A DNA stretch of 64,000 nt from an uncultured Solirubrobacterales bacterium (GTDB lineage: Bacteria; Actinomycetota; Thermoleophilia; Solirubrobacterales; 70-9). The translations under genes and the position numbers were made by a program. Position 1 is the stretch's first letter. Each line of letters begins with the position of its first letter. The stretch spans positions 1 through 64,000 of the forward strand of contig CAIZLN010000057.1 in assembly GCA_903933815.1 (NCBI GenBank), written 5' to 3'. Positions 1 through 8,081 of the stretch are shown here, piece by piece. Below the pieces are notes generated by a model. That model was not told the DNA's origin. It worked only from the letters and a program-made list of their open reading frames with translations, and ran no database searches.

Positions 1-41
1 CGGACACCGCATCGACGAAGGCCCCGCTCAGGCCGTCGCAG

Positions 42-1259
42 ATGCTCGCCGCGTACTTCATCCCGGCGTTGGTTTTTCTGGTGGCCGGGGGGTTCGCGGC
101 AGTCCTGAACGCAGTCGCGGGCTCGGACTGGGCTCGCTGGCTTTCACTCCACCTGCTGCTGCTTGGTGGCGTATCGCAGCTCGTCCTCGGTGCCGCCCAG
201 TTCTTCGCCGCAGCCTTTCTGGCGACAGATCCGCCACGCCGCACGCTGATCCTGGCTCAGCTCACCACTTGGAACGCGGGTGTACTGCTTATCGCCGTCG
301 GCCGACCGACCGATTTCACCGCCGCGATCCCGGTCGGAGGCCTGCTGATCCTTGTCGGCTTGACGCTGTTCGTCGTGGGTCTGCTGGACATGCGGAAGCG
401 TTCGCTTCAGAGTAACCCGTGGGCGGTTCTCTGGTACGGGACGGCGGCACTATCACTTGCGTTTGGTGCCCTGGTCGGAGTACGTCTCGCCGAGGGTCCT
501 TCTGGCGACTACGCCAGCCTGCTTTACGCCCACCTGATCCTCAACCTCGTCGGCTGGCTCGGAACCGCGATCGTCGGCACGCTGCACACATTCTTCCCGT
601 CCCTCACCGGAACCCGCCTCGCCTTTCCGCGCCTGGAACGACTTACGTTCCTCGCCTGGGTAACGGGCGTCGCCCTGGTTGCCATCGGGTCGGCCTTCGG
701 TTCGGCGCTGCCAGCCGCCCTCGGATGGCTCTCGCTGGTGTTGGCTGCGGCGCTACTGATGGTCAACCTCGCGACCTCGCTTTATCGGAGAACGACACGT
801 CCCGGGCTGCCCGTGCGCCTGGTCGCGACCGCGCAACCCTTTCTCTTTGTCGCCGTGTCAATCGGCTTCATCACGACGCTGAGCGGCGGGTCTTCGGGTC
901 CGTTCGAAGGTGCGGCGGCGTCGCTCATGTCGACGCTGGTCCTGGCCGGCTGGATCGGCCTCACCGTTGCCGGCTCCCTGCTTCACCTGCTGGCGATGCT
1001 CGCTCGCGTCCGCAGTGGCTTTGCTTTCGCAATGCCTTCTCCCGAGCCGGCACGTGACCGTCTCGTGACCGTTGCCGCGACCCTCGGTGTCTCCGCTCTG
1101 GCCGCGTCGGTGCTGGTCCCCTCCGATGTTCTGGTGGCCGCCGGCCGCCTGCTCATGCTTTCGGCGGCAGTTCCGGTGGTCATCGTGCTGGCGCGCTGTG
1201 CGGCCACCGTGATCAGTCCGGGGTTACCACGGTCTGCCGATCCGGAAGCGATCCGCTAG
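42..1259 (+). CDS. Polytopic membrane protein, heme-copper-oxidase-subunit-I-like
   Basis: The 405-residue protein is almost entirely hydrophobic, with roughly 11-12 predicted membrane segments. Histidines sit inside or at the edge of helices: H37 (SLHLLLL), H164 (YAHLILN), H182 (GTLHTFFP) and H315 (SLLHLLA). This resembles heme- or copper-binding membrane proteins related to cytochrome oxidase subunit I or NnrS. That family link is my inference from the pattern; the substrate is unknown. The reading frame stays open upstream of the ATG to the window edge, so the true start may lie outside. The neighbours (Fe-S regulator, ferredoxin, hemerythrin) suggest a redox, oxygen or NO context. It converges on the regulator gene. 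Confidence 0.6.
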   Translation: MLAAYFIPALVFLVAGGFAAVLNAVAGSDWARWLSLHLLLLGGVSQLVLGAAQFFAAAFLATDPPRRTLILAQLTTWNAGVLLIAVGRPTDFTAAIPVGGLLILVGLTLFVVGLLDMRKRSLQSNPWAVLWYGTAALSLAFGALVGVRLAEGPSGDYASLLYAHLILNLVGWLGTAIVGTLHTFFPSLTGTRLAFPRLERLTFLAWVTGVALVAIGSAFGSALPAALGWLSLVLAAALLMVNLATSLYRRTTRPGLPVRLVATAQPFLFVAVSIGFITTLSGGSSGPFEGAAASLMSTLVLAGWIGLTVAGSLLHLLAMLARVRSGFAFAMPSPEPARDRLVTVAATLGVSALAASVLVPSDVLVAAGRLLMLSAAVPVVIVLARCAATVISPGLPRSADPEAIR

Positions 1260-1301
1260 CAGGCGGTGAGCAGGCGCGATCGCATCAAGTGCGACTTCAG
1301 T

Positions 1302-2012
1302 TCAGTTGTCGTCGGGGTCGGAACCGCTAACCATCGGACCCTGGACAGTGACCTCGCAGCCGGCCTTGACCGGGTCCTTGATCTTGAATCCGGTCATCGT
1401 GGTCTCCGGAGAGATCGAACTGAGGATCCCCGATGTGATGCCCTTGTGGAGGGCGCAGACCACCGACTGCTTCTCGAGGGCGGCCTCCCGGTAAGGGCAG
1501 TTCTCGAGGCAGTAGGTCATCTCACCGTCCTTGCCCGGCTTGCGGTTAGGCTGGAAGCCCATCGCTGAAAGCGCATCGAAAAATCGGGTTTCAGGATCCG
1601 TATGCCCGCCTGCGTCGGCAAGGCCGATGCCCATGTCGCGGCCTCTCTCCTCGATCTTCCGGGGATCGACCGGGCCGCCGTCGATCGCCTTGATCAGCCA
1701 GCGGCTTAGTTCTGCGTAGCCGGTCGGGGCGTGGCCCCCCGGTTTCGCATTCGGATCGATTGCCCAGACATCACGAGGTCGTCCGCGGCCGACTTTTTCC
1801 TTTTCTCGTATCAACAGTCCGGCCTGGGCCATGGTCTCCAAGTGTTGCCTGATCCCATTCGGATGAAGATCGAGAGTCTTCGCGAGTTCGTCGGTCGCAG
1901 CCGCCCGCTTCAGTGACGAGAGCAGGCCGAACAACCTCGCCCGTGTGGGCTGGCTCAGCACATCGTCGATTGCCACTGCGAAATCCATCCTTTGATTATC
2001 CCGCGATTCCAC
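1302..2012 (-). CDS. SufR-like Fe-S cluster HTH transcriptional regulator
   Basis: This 236-residue regulator has an N-terminal ArsR/DeoR-type winged helix (about residues 15-85, including PNGIRQHLETMAQAGLL and a basic wing GRGRPRDVW). The C-terminal domain carries C168-x3-C172-P and C186-x-L-H-x-G, then C219. This cysteine layout is typical of SufR-type regulators that hold an Fe-S cluster and change DNA binding with iron or redox state. It is divergent from the ferredoxin gene with a 79-bp shared promoter region, so control of that gene (and possibly itself) is the simplest inference. Whether it acts on Fe-S, oxygen or NO signals cannot be told from sequence. Confidence 0.8.
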   Translation of the reverse strand: MESRDNQRMDFAVAIDDVLSQPTRARLFGLLSSLKRAAATDELAKTLDLHPNGIRQHLETMAQAGLLIREKEKVGRGRPRDVWAIDPNAKPGGHAPTGYAELSRWLIKAIDGGPVDPRKIEERGRDMGIGLADAGGHTDPETRFFDALSAMGFQPNRKPGKDGEMTYCLENCPYREAALEKQSVVCALHKGITSGILSSISPETTMTGFKIKDPVKAGCEVTVQGPMVSGSDPDDN

Positions 2013-2048
2013 CGGGTCCGCAGTCCTCCCGGCTGCGCTTCCCGCTAG

Positions 2049-2072
2049 TTTATACAGCAGTTATGTAATAAA
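2049..2072. promoter_or_regulatory. Candidate operator/promoter between SufR-like regulator and ferredoxin
   Basis: An AT-rich island in otherwise GC-rich DNA contains TTTAT and ATAAA half-sites about 14 bp apart, an imperfect palindrome, some 20 bp upstream of the ferredoxin ATG. The placement in a short divergent region next to a DNA-binding Fe-S protein makes it a plausible operator overlapping a promoter. The assignment is inference. Confidence 0.4.
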
Positions 2073-2091
2073 GGCAAGGGAGTCTGCGGCG

Positions 2092-2358
2092 ATGACGTAT
2101 GTGATCAACGAGCCCTGCATCGGCGAGAAGGACGCTTCCTGCGTCGAGGTCTGTCCGGTGGACTGCATCCACCCGACTCCCGGCGAGCCCGGATTCGACG
2201 CGGCCGAACAGCTCCACATAGATCCCGAAGAATGCATCGACTGCGACGCCTGCGTGGAGGCATGCCCGGTGGACGCGATCACCGCCGAGGACTCCGTGCC
2301 CGATCAGTGGCAGAAGTACATCGACATCAACGCCAACTACTACAAGGAGCCAAAATGA
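2092..2358 (+). CDS. fdxA: 7Fe (3Fe-4S/4Fe-4S) ferredoxin, FdxA type
   Basis: This 88-residue electron carrier has the ligand pattern of 7Fe ferredoxins. C9-x7-C17-x3-C21-x3-C25 is followed by C48-x2-C51-x2-C54-x3-C58. By analogy with the family, C9, C17 and C58 bind the [3Fe-4S] cluster, C21 with C48/C51/C54 binds the [4Fe-4S] cluster, and C25 is free. It is soluble and lacks a signal peptide. It is slightly shorter than typical actinobacterial FdxA (about 105 residues). It is divergent from the SufR-like regulator and precedes the hemerythrin gene by 19 bp, suggesting co-transcription and a redox role under oxygen or iron stress. Confidence 0.92.
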   Translation: MTYVINEPCIGEKDASCVEVCPVDCIHPTPGEPGFDAAEQLHIDPEECIDCDACVEACPVDAITAEDSVPDQWQKYIDINANYYKEPK

Positions 2359-2377
2359 AGTCCCGAGGACTCAAGCC

Positions 2378-2812
2378 GTGAAGCGCTCTGAACAGTTGAA
2401 ATCGCTTTCGCACGAACATCACCACGCGCTTTTCATCGCCAAGCGGCTCCGGGACGAGGGGAGCCAGGCCGGTGAAGCCTTCGTCGAGTTCTGGAGGGGC
2501 GAAGGTGAGGCCCACTTCAGGATCGAAGAAGTGGTTCTGCTCCCGGGTTCCGGCCTGGAAGGTCCGGGTAGCGACCCTGATGTCGCGCGCATGCTCGACG
2601 AGCACCTCGATATACGCCGTAGGGTGCGCCGGGTTCTCGACGGCGATGCCTCGGAAGACGAATTCGGTGGACTGGGCGTCGCCCTGACCAGTCATGTCAG
2701 ATTCGAAGAGCGCGAGCTCTTCCCCCGAATCGAAGCACTGCTCGACCAGGCAGGACTTGACGATCTGGCCTCCCGGATTGCGAAAGCCGAATCGTCTGAC
2801 GCAATGCCGTAA
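2378..2812 (+). CDS. Hemerythrin HHE-domain protein
   Basis: The protein (144 residues) has the four-helix hemerythrin-like signature: SLSHEHHHAL near residue 12, then AHFRIEEVVLLP, DEHLDIRRRV and SHVRFEERELFP, giving the His/Glu/Asp ligands of a non-heme di-iron centre. Such proteins bind O2, NO or iron, or sense redox state. It lies 19 bp downstream of fdxA on the same strand and probably shares its transcript. No signal peptide is seen, so it is cytoplasmic. The precise ligand is unknown. Confidence 0.88.
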   Translation: MKRSEQLKSLSHEHHHALFIAKRLRDEGSQAGEAFVEFWRGEGEAHFRIEEVVLLPGSGLEGPGSDPDVARMLDEHLDIRRRVRRVLDGDASEDEFGGLGVALTSHVRFEERELFPRIEALLDQAGLDDLASRIAKAESSDAMP

Positions 2813-3146
2813 AGAACGCCGTGTCTGGAGATGGGCCTCACAGCAGTTGCCCGGTCGGTTACGAGCTATCGATTCTTTGTGTTCCTACGGCAACGAAGGT
2901 CGATGAGTATCTCCCCTGATCTCAGCCATGAATCTGGTCGACGTGCGACCAGTCATGACGAGTTCAAGTTTTCCGGATCGAGCGACCCAGCCGATCTTCC
3001 CCGCGTTCATCGGGGAGGTGCTCAGACCTTCCCGAGAAGCGTGGTGCCGGCTGAGGTACCCAACCAAGCGAATCTCATCTCACCTCAGAGCACCCGAGGC
3101 CGCACTGGAAAGCGGTGCGATGCCCAACAGACCAGCCCGAAGAGAT
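2813..3146. other. Non-coding stretch before the integrase, with mixed tRNA-like sequence
   Basis: No convincing gene is seen here. Around 3091-3125 the text resembles the anticodon and variable-arm part of a tRNA-Ser(GGA) (loop CTGGAAA), but the stem does not pair properly and no acceptor arms are present. It leads directly into the tRNA-Met-like fragment next to the integrase. This looks like a graveyard of partial tRNA sequence left by integration events. Confidence 0.4.
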
Positions 3147-3190
3147 CTCATAATCCGAAGGTCGCAGGTTCGAATCCTTAGGGGCAACAC
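3147..3190 (+). other. tRNA-Met (CAT) 3'-half fragment, candidate integrase attachment site
   Basis: The sequence reads as a tRNA anticodon loop CTCATAA (anticodon CAT at 3149-3151), then the variable loop and a T-loop TTCGAAT. No D-arm or matching 5' acceptor strand lies upstream, and the T-stem breaks after CCT. It is therefore a 3'-half fragment, not a functional tRNA. A tyrosine integrase starts 36 bp further on, the usual arrangement for an attL/attR site. Confidence 0.6.
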
Positions 3191-3225
3191 TTGAATAGCC
3201 AGCTAAACCAAGCTAAACAAACGGG

Positions 3226-4443
3226 GTGCCAAAGACTCCGAACGACACGAACTGGCGAAACCCACGAAACAAGCATCCCAAACGCGCCCGTACCCTCGAG
3301 ACCGGCATCTACCTCCGTCACTCCTCCAGGTGTAAAGGTGGCTTCGACGGCCCCTGCGATTGCCACCCCACCTACCAGGCGCAGGTCCACTCGGCCAAGG
3401 ACAGAAAACCGGTCCGAAAGACTTTCCGCACCCTCGCTGAGGCAAGGCGCTGGCGCCACACCGCAAAGGAGAGGCTCAGAAAAGGAGAGCTCAGCGCACC
3501 GAGCTCGGTTCTCCTCCGTGATGCCGCCGAGCAGTGGATAAGGGACGCCGAGGCAGGAATCGTCCGAACCCGCTCCGGCGAGACTTACAAGCCCTCAGCC
3601 ATCCGCGGCTACGAGGCAGCCCTCCGGCGCTACCTGATCCCCGAGCTCGGCAACCTTCGCCTCTCGGCGATCACCAGAAAGCTCGTCCAGGAACTAGTCG
3701 ACAAGCTCGCCCGAACCGAGATGGCCCCGGCTACAGTTGCCAACTCGATAGCCCCGCTTCGCGTGATCTATCGCCAGGCAATTGACCGCGAGCAGATCCA
3801 CTCAAACCCGACCGAGCGCCTGAGGCTTCCCCGCGACCGCAGATCACGCGAGCGCATCGCCGAGCCACGGGAGGCCGAAGCCCTGCTAGGTGCCCTCGAC
3901 GAAAGGCATCGCCTGATCTGGGCCTTCGCTCTCTATACAGGCCTCAGGAAGGGAGAGCTTCAGGCGCTGAAGTGGCAGAACATCGATCTCGAGGCGGGCA
4001 TCCTCAAGGTCGAGCACTCGCTTGACCCGAAGGCAGGGCTCGTTGCACCGAAGAGCGAATCGGGCCGGCGCCGGGTACCGATCCCGGAAGTCCTCTCACC
4101 AGAGCTTGTGGCCCACATGGCTCGCCAGAGCGAAGACACCGAGTTCGTCCTGGCCAACACCAAAGGAAAGCCCTTCAACGCCTCAAACGTCTACCGCGTC
4201 TCACACCGGCTCTGGGGTACGGCAGGCCTTACGCCACTCGGCTTCCACGAAGCACGGCACACCTACGCCTCCTTCATGATCGCGGCCGGGGTAAACGCCA
4301 AGGCTCTCTCTACCTATATGGGCCACTCCTCGATCACGGTCACGATCGACCGCTATGGGCACCTCATGCCTGGCAACGAGAAGGAGGCGGCGAAGCTTCT
4401 GGATGCCTTTGTCGGGAAGCACTCCTCGGCTGGAGCATCATGA
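3226..4443 (+). CDS. int: Tyrosine site-specific recombinase (phage-type integrase)
   Basis: The 405-residue protein has an arm-binding N-terminal region with a Cys/His-rich patch (C36, C44, C46, H48), a SAM-like core-binding domain (about 95-195) and a catalytic domain. The catalytic set is complete: R241 (TGLRKGE), K276, H341-x2-R344 (HEARH), H367 (MGHSS) and nucleophile Y377 (DRYGH). It should recombine attP with a chromosomal tRNA att site. The start is GTG with no clear ribosome site, so a later start is possible. It overlaps a 67-residue ORF and lies beside a tRNA-Met fragment, marking one end of an integrated element. Confidence 0.93.
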   Translation: MPKTPNDTNWRNPRNKHPKRARTLETGIYLRHSSRCKGGFDGPCDCHPTYQAQVHSAKDRKPVRKTFRTLAEARRWRHTAKERLRKGELSAPSSVLLRDAAEQWIRDAEAGIVRTRSGETYKPSAIRGYEAALRRYLIPELGNLRLSAITRKLVQELVDKLARTEMAPATVANSIAPLRVIYRQAIDREQIHSNPTERLRLPRDRRSRERIAEPREAEALLGALDERHRLIWAFALYTGLRKGELQALKWQNIDLEAGILKVEHSLDPKAGLVAPKSESGRRRVPIPEVLSPELVAHMARQSEDTEFVLANTKGKPFNASNVYRVSHRLWGTAGLTPLGFHEARHTYASFMIAAGVNAKALSTYMGHSSITVTIDRYGHLMPGNEKEAAKLLDAFVGKHSSAGAS

Positions 4444-4643
4444 GGCTGCCCTGGCGAAGGCAGGGAAGAGAGCAGACCGACGAGTACCGGTACCCGCCCT
4501 ACGTGAGGACAGAGGCCGAGCGTCACCGCTGGGACATGGCCGGCCGATGGGCTGTGTGGGTTTCTGAGGAGATCGGTGGTGACGCGACTACGGTCTGGCT
4601 TGCCACCCGGAGCCTTTACCGGTCAGACATCCCTACGGAGTAG
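4440..4643 (+). CDS. Small hypothetical protein coupled to integrase
   Basis: A 67-residue basic, aromatic-rich ORF starts in an ATGA overlap with the integrase stop, which suggests translational coupling. I recognise no domain. It could be an accessory factor of the element, but it has no clear HTH and calling it an excisionase would be a guess. Confidence 0.4.
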   Translation: MRLPWRRQGREQTDEYRYPPYVRTEAERHRWDMAGRWAVWVSEEIGGDATTVWLATRSLYRSDIPTE

Positions 4644-4793
4644 CGGCGCCGGGTCCGGCAAGAGATCCGGCTCGCCAGATAGCTCGCCAACGCTGGCGGG
4701 CGCGCCTCGCGCCGGGACCATCCCGAAAAGCAAAAGTCATTCCGTAGGGTCGGTGAAATCTCGTGCTGGAATTGGTCGTGCCCAATTTCAACC

Positions 4794-5336
4794 ATGAAGC
4801 GAGGTATTCAGTTGAGACAGAAAGAGAGAACAGAGCGCAACATGCGAATCGTGCTGATGCGAATCAGGCAGGTTCCGGTCAAAGACATCGCCGAGATGAT
4901 GGACCTGACTGACCGCCAGGTCCGGCGCATCATGTCCGACTGGCGAAAGGGCGCTCTGAAAGAGGACACCGAGCGCGCGGCTGAGGCCGCCCGGCTGATC
5001 ATCGAGACGACTCGTGATGACATGAAGGCACTGAGCATCGCCGCCGCGAAAGCGTCACCCGCGGATCAGGTCATGATTCACGGAATGCGAACGGACCTGG
5101 TGCGAAAGAACGCTCAGGTCCTGCGCGACACCGGCGTCTCCTTCGAGGGGCTCTCGGGGGAGCGATTCAACGACCCCGATCTGATCCGGGATGTCAATAC
5201 GGCGATCCGCTCAACCCTGGTCGAACACGGCGTCGCGTCCGAGGTAATCGAGGCCTCGATTGATGCCTCAATTGGTGCCTTTGCCGCCTGGGGTTACGGG
5301 CTCGAAGGCCAACCGGACATTTACTACCCGGTGTAG
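4794..5336 (+). CDS. HTH DNA-binding protein of the integrated element
   Basis: A helix-turn-helix lies near the N-terminus (VPVKDIAEMMDLTDRQVRRI, about residues 28-47), followed by a charged helical region and an acidic C-terminal part (180 residues in all). The layout resembles small phage regulators or small-terminase-like proteins, but I cannot assign one. The ATG lacks an obvious ribosome site. TTG at 4812 (with GAGG upstream) or ATG at 4842 are alternative starts. It follows the integrase on the same strand and ends just before a strong terminator. Confidence 0.65.
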   Translation: MKRGIQLRQKERTERNMRIVLMRIRQVPVKDIAEMMDLTDRQVRRIMSDWRKGALKEDTERAAEAARLIIETTRDDMKALSIAAAKASPADQVMIHGMRTDLVRKNAQVLRDTGVSFEGLSGERFNDPDLIRDVNTAIRSTLVEHGVASEVIEASIDASIGAFAAWGYGLEGQPDIYYPV

Positions 5337-5340
5337 GGGT

Positions 5341-5399
5341 CGGACATTATTCTCAGGGAATATGTCCGCCTATTGCATCCTGGCGGACATTTTTCTCAG
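5341..5399 (+). repeat. Three-segment repeat (direct plus inverted) downstream of HTH gene
   Basis: CGGACATTATTCTCAG (5341-5356) recurs as CGGACATTTTTCTCAG (5384-5399), one mismatch apart. Between them GAATATGTCCGCC (5358-5370) can pair either with the first copy or with the second. The two pairings exclude each other. The block begins at the stop codon of the HTH gene. Repeated motifs of this kind are also seen at some insertion-sequence ends. Confidence 0.7.
5362..5394 (+). terminator. Rho-independent terminator after HTH gene
   Basis: ATGTCCGCC (5362-5370) and GGCGGACAT (5382-5390) form a perfect 9-bp stem with an 11-nt loop, followed directly by TTTT. It sits 25 bp after the stop of the HTH gene, on the same strand. 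Confidence 0.75.
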
Positions 5400-5493
5400 A
5401 CCAGGCAAGTGGGGAATCGCCCAAAGAAGACCTTGGCCTGAGGGCTTCGAACAAAGCCGTCAACCACGCCGAACCTGCCTCCAGGTGGAGCAA

Positions 5494-5535
5494 CTACGAA
5501 ACCGAAGGTCACTGGTTCGAATCCAGTCGGGCGCA
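5494..5535 (+). other. tRNA-Arg (ACG)-like 3'-half fragment
   Basis: It contains an anticodon loop CTACGAA, an intact T-arm (ACTGG-TTCGAAT-CCAGT) and the acceptor 3' strand CGGGCGC. No matching 5' half (GCGCCCG acceptor or D-arm) is present upstream. It is a 3'-half tRNA remnant, the usual footprint of integrase att sites. Antisense reading of it produces the false ORF motif RPTGFEPVTFGFV that is common in automated annotation. Confidence 0.65.
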
Positions 5536-5664
5536 CTCCAGATCTGGCTGAGCAATTGGGATCGCGGTCAGCCCGCCTTATCGGAGCGCTCCGAAAGGGA
5601 CAGTCAGACCGACCGTCATTCCAGGTCAGGGGCCGGAAGTTCGGCTCCTCGGTTGACCGGCCCT

Positions 5665-5692
5665 CTACGAAACCGGACCCCGCAGGTTCGAA
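5665..5692 (+). other. Degenerate second tRNA-Arg-like fragment
   Basis: CTACGAAACCGG followed by GCAGGTTCGAA resembles the fragment at 5494 but has lost the 3' T-stem and acceptor. It abuts the left copy of the direct repeat at 5691. The rest of the interval between the terminator at 5394 and the carboxypeptidase at 5946 shows no gene I can support. Confidence 0.4.
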
Positions 5693-5748
5693 AGCCGAGC
5701 GGGTCCATTGCGCGGTTCGGGCGGGTAGCCGGGAACCGGATTGCCGAA
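5691..5748 (+). repeat. Left copy of ~57-bp direct repeat flanking the carboxypeptidase gene
   Basis: The segment from AAAGCCGAGCGGG through GCCGGGAACCGGA to CCGAA aligns with 8116-8172 at roughly 80% identity by eye, in the same orientation. The two copies bracket the M14 carboxypeptidase gene. Confidence 0.65.
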
Positions 5749-5945
5749 CAGGGCGACCAGGAATCTTGCCACGGAGGCGAGGGAGGACGTTCTTGCCCTT
5801 AATAGGAGCCGAGGTGGCGTTCCGGTAGGCCCGGAAGAGGGCTTCTTGCCCACAACTCCACGTCGTCGCCCGTGTTACATTGGGCATCTGAGGGCAGCCG
5901 TCATGCCTCCGAGCTATTCACCCAGCTACCAATACGGAAGGGAAG

Positions 5946-8081
5946 ATGACCCGCAGGCTCCGCCTCGCCCTCGCTTCGATTCTCACCCTCGCCTCCGCAG
6001 TCGTCGCGACCCTCCTTCTGGGGGGATCGGCCCCGGCGGCGGAGCCGGTTCGGGTCGAGGTCGAGACCCCGACCCGGCAGGCGGTCGAGGCCCTGGTCGA
6101 GGCGGGGCTCGACGTAGCCTCGGGCGACCTACCCGAATCCGACGTGCTCCTCTGGTCGAGGGAGGACCGTCTCGCCCTGCGGGAGGCCGGACTCGAGTGG
6201 CGACCCCTTCCCGACCCGAGGCCCGGGACCCGGACCGAGCTCCCCACCCTCCCCTCCGGCGGGACGACCTACCGGGTCTGGGAGGACTACGAGACCGAGA
6301 TGCGGAGGCTCGCCAGGCGCTACCCGTCCCTGGTCCGGCTCCGCTCGATGGGAAAGACGCTCCTCGGGGAGCCAATGCTCGGCCTGGAGATCGCAAGGAA
6401 CGTCTGGGCGAGCGACGGCAGGCCGGCCTTCGTCCAGTACGGACTACACCACGCCCGGGAGTGGCCCTCGGGCGAGTGGGGCATCGAGTACGCGATCGAG
6501 CTGCTCGAAAATCGGGACCGGCCCCGCTACTCGAGCCTGCTCAGGAACACCCGCCACTTCATCTTCCCCGTGGTCAACGTCGACGGCTTCCAGGCCTCCC
6601 GGGGCGCTGGCCCCAGCCCGATCGGGGCACCGGAATCGCCCAACCCCCGGCTCGGGGCAGGGAGCAACGAGTACCGGCGGACGAACTGCCGGCCGCTCCC
6701 CGGCGAGGCCCAACTGCCCTGCAGTGCACTTGACACGCGGGCCGGGGTCGACCTGAACCGTAACTACGGCTTTTACTTCGGTGGCACAGGGACCGAAGGA
6801 ATCCCGACGAGCGAGATCTACCGCGGACCGGCTGGCTTCTCCGAGCCCGAGAGCGAGAACGTCCGCCTGTTCACCAGGCGGCTCCAGCCGACCGTCGTCC
6901 TCAGTCACCACACCTACTCGGAAGAGGGACTCTGGCTGCGCCAGCCCGCTTTGGACCCCGCGCTACCGCCCGGCGACATCACACCCGACCAGTCCGAGTT
7001 CACGGCTATCGGGGACTTGCTGGCGATCGCCACCGGGTGGGCCTCCATTCCTGCCTTCCAGCTTTACCCCGTAGCCGGTGCGACCGACGACTGGAACTAC
7101 CATGCCCAGGGGGCAATTGCCTTCACCAGCGAGAGCCGCGGCCCCAACTTCCACTCCTACTTCAACCAGATGGTCCGGGCCGAGTGGCCGGGGATGAGGG
7201 AGGCGATCCTCCGTGCGGCCGAGGCATCGGTAAGGGAGGGCTCACGGATTAAGGGTACGGCGCCACCCGGATCGATCCTTCGGATCACCAAGACGTTCTC
7301 GATCCCCGTCTGCCAGGGATTTACCGAGGAAAACCAGTGCATCTCTCCCACCCCGACCATCCCCGAACGACTCTCGAGCGAGATGGTCGTGCCGGCCTCC
7401 GGAGAGTTTTCCTGGCGGGTCAACCCGTCCTCGCGCCCACTCTTCCCGGGGGAGACCTGGCGGCTTACCTGCGAGGCCCCCGGCGGTCAGCCGGTCAGCC
7501 GGGAGGTCGCCGTCGAAAGGGGCGAGTCGGCAACTGTAGGCCTTGCCAACTGCAGGCCGGGGTCTGCCGGGCGACCGGTGGCCAGGTTCGGGCTGATCGA
7601 GCGGGCCTTTGCGGGCCGGAGGGTCGGCCTGGTCTCCAGGAGTACCGACCCCGACACCTTAATCGTCTCGAATCGGTGGGACCTCGACGGCGACGGCGCC
7701 TTCGACGATGCCTCCGGTCGGGTCGCGGCCCGTATCTGGCGGAGGTCAGGACCGAAGAGGGTGGGCCTCAGATCGGTCGATCTGGACGGCCGGGTCGCCG
7801 TTACGCGCAGGCGGATCCGGGTGGCGCCAAGGCCCTCCGGCAGACCCCCCCTCTCCCTCCGGATCATCACTTCGACGGGCGACACCAACATCGTCTTCCT
7901 CGCCTCCGGGCCGCTAGGCACCTACCGGTGGGACCTCGACGGCGACGGCGCCTTCGACGATGGCCGGGGATCAGAGCTCTCCCGGACCTACCGCCAAGCC
8001 GGTAACTATCGGATCCGGGTCCGCCTGACCGACACCTTCGGTCGAGTCGCCACCCGTGGATCCTCGGTAACGGTCGGCTGA
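5946..8081 (+). CDS. Secreted M14 zinc carboxypeptidase with two Ca-binding PKD-like repeats
   Basis: The protein (711 residues) starts with a signal peptide (about 1-31) and a propeptide-like segment. The M14 catalytic domain follows (about 105-420): H169-x2-E172 (HARE), third zinc histidine in SHHTYS (H321/H322), DLNRN at 269-273 and catalytic E396 in TSESRG. The C-terminal part has two repeats containing RWDLDGDGAFDD, a Dx[DN]xDG-type calcium loop in PKD-like folds. It should cleave C-terminal residues from peptides outside the cell. AGGGAAG sits directly before the ATG. It lies between tRNA fragments and is bounded by direct repeats, so it may be cargo of an integrated element. Confidence 0.9.
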   Translation: MTRRLRLALASILTLASAVVATLLLGGSAPAAEPVRVEVETPTRQAVEALVEAGLDVASGDLPESDVLLWSREDRLALREAGLEWRPLPDPRPGTRTELPTLPSGGTTYRVWEDYETEMRRLARRYPSLVRLRSMGKTLLGEPMLGLEIARNVWASDGRPAFVQYGLHHAREWPSGEWGIEYAIELLENRDRPRYSSLLRNTRHFIFPVVNVDGFQASRGAGPSPIGAPESPNPRLGAGSNEYRRTNCRPLPGEAQLPCSALDTRAGVDLNRNYGFYFGGTGTEGIPTSEIYRGPAGFSEPESENVRLFTRRLQPTVVLSHHTYSEEGLWLRQPALDPALPPGDITPDQSEFTAIGDLLAIATGWASIPAFQLYPVAGATDDWNYHAQGAIAFTSESRGPNFHSYFNQMVRAEWPGMREAILRAAEASVREGSRIKGTAPPGSILRITKTFSIPVCQGFTEENQCISPTPTIPERLSSEMVVPASGEFSWRVNPSSRPLFPGETWRLTCEAPGGQPVSREVAVERGESATVGLANCRPGSAGRPVARFGLIERAFAGRRVGLVSRSTDPDTLIVSNRWDLDGDGAFDDASGRVAARIWRRSGPKRVGLRSVDLDGRVAVTRRRIRVAPRPSGRPPLSLRIITSTGDTNIVFLASGPLGTYRWDLDGDGAFDDGRGSELSRTYRQAGNYRIRVRLTDTFGRVATRGSSVTVG

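Noticed and set aside
3091-3125. Possible tRNA-Ser(GGA) gene
   Set aside because: The anticodon-like loop is present but the stem does not pair and no acceptor, D-arm or T-arm complete it.
5396-5887. Antisense ORF containing RPTGFEPVTFGFV
   Set aside because: It is the reverse reading of the tRNA-Arg-like fragment at 5494, a well-known source of false ORFs; the same applies to the ORF at 9239-9754.
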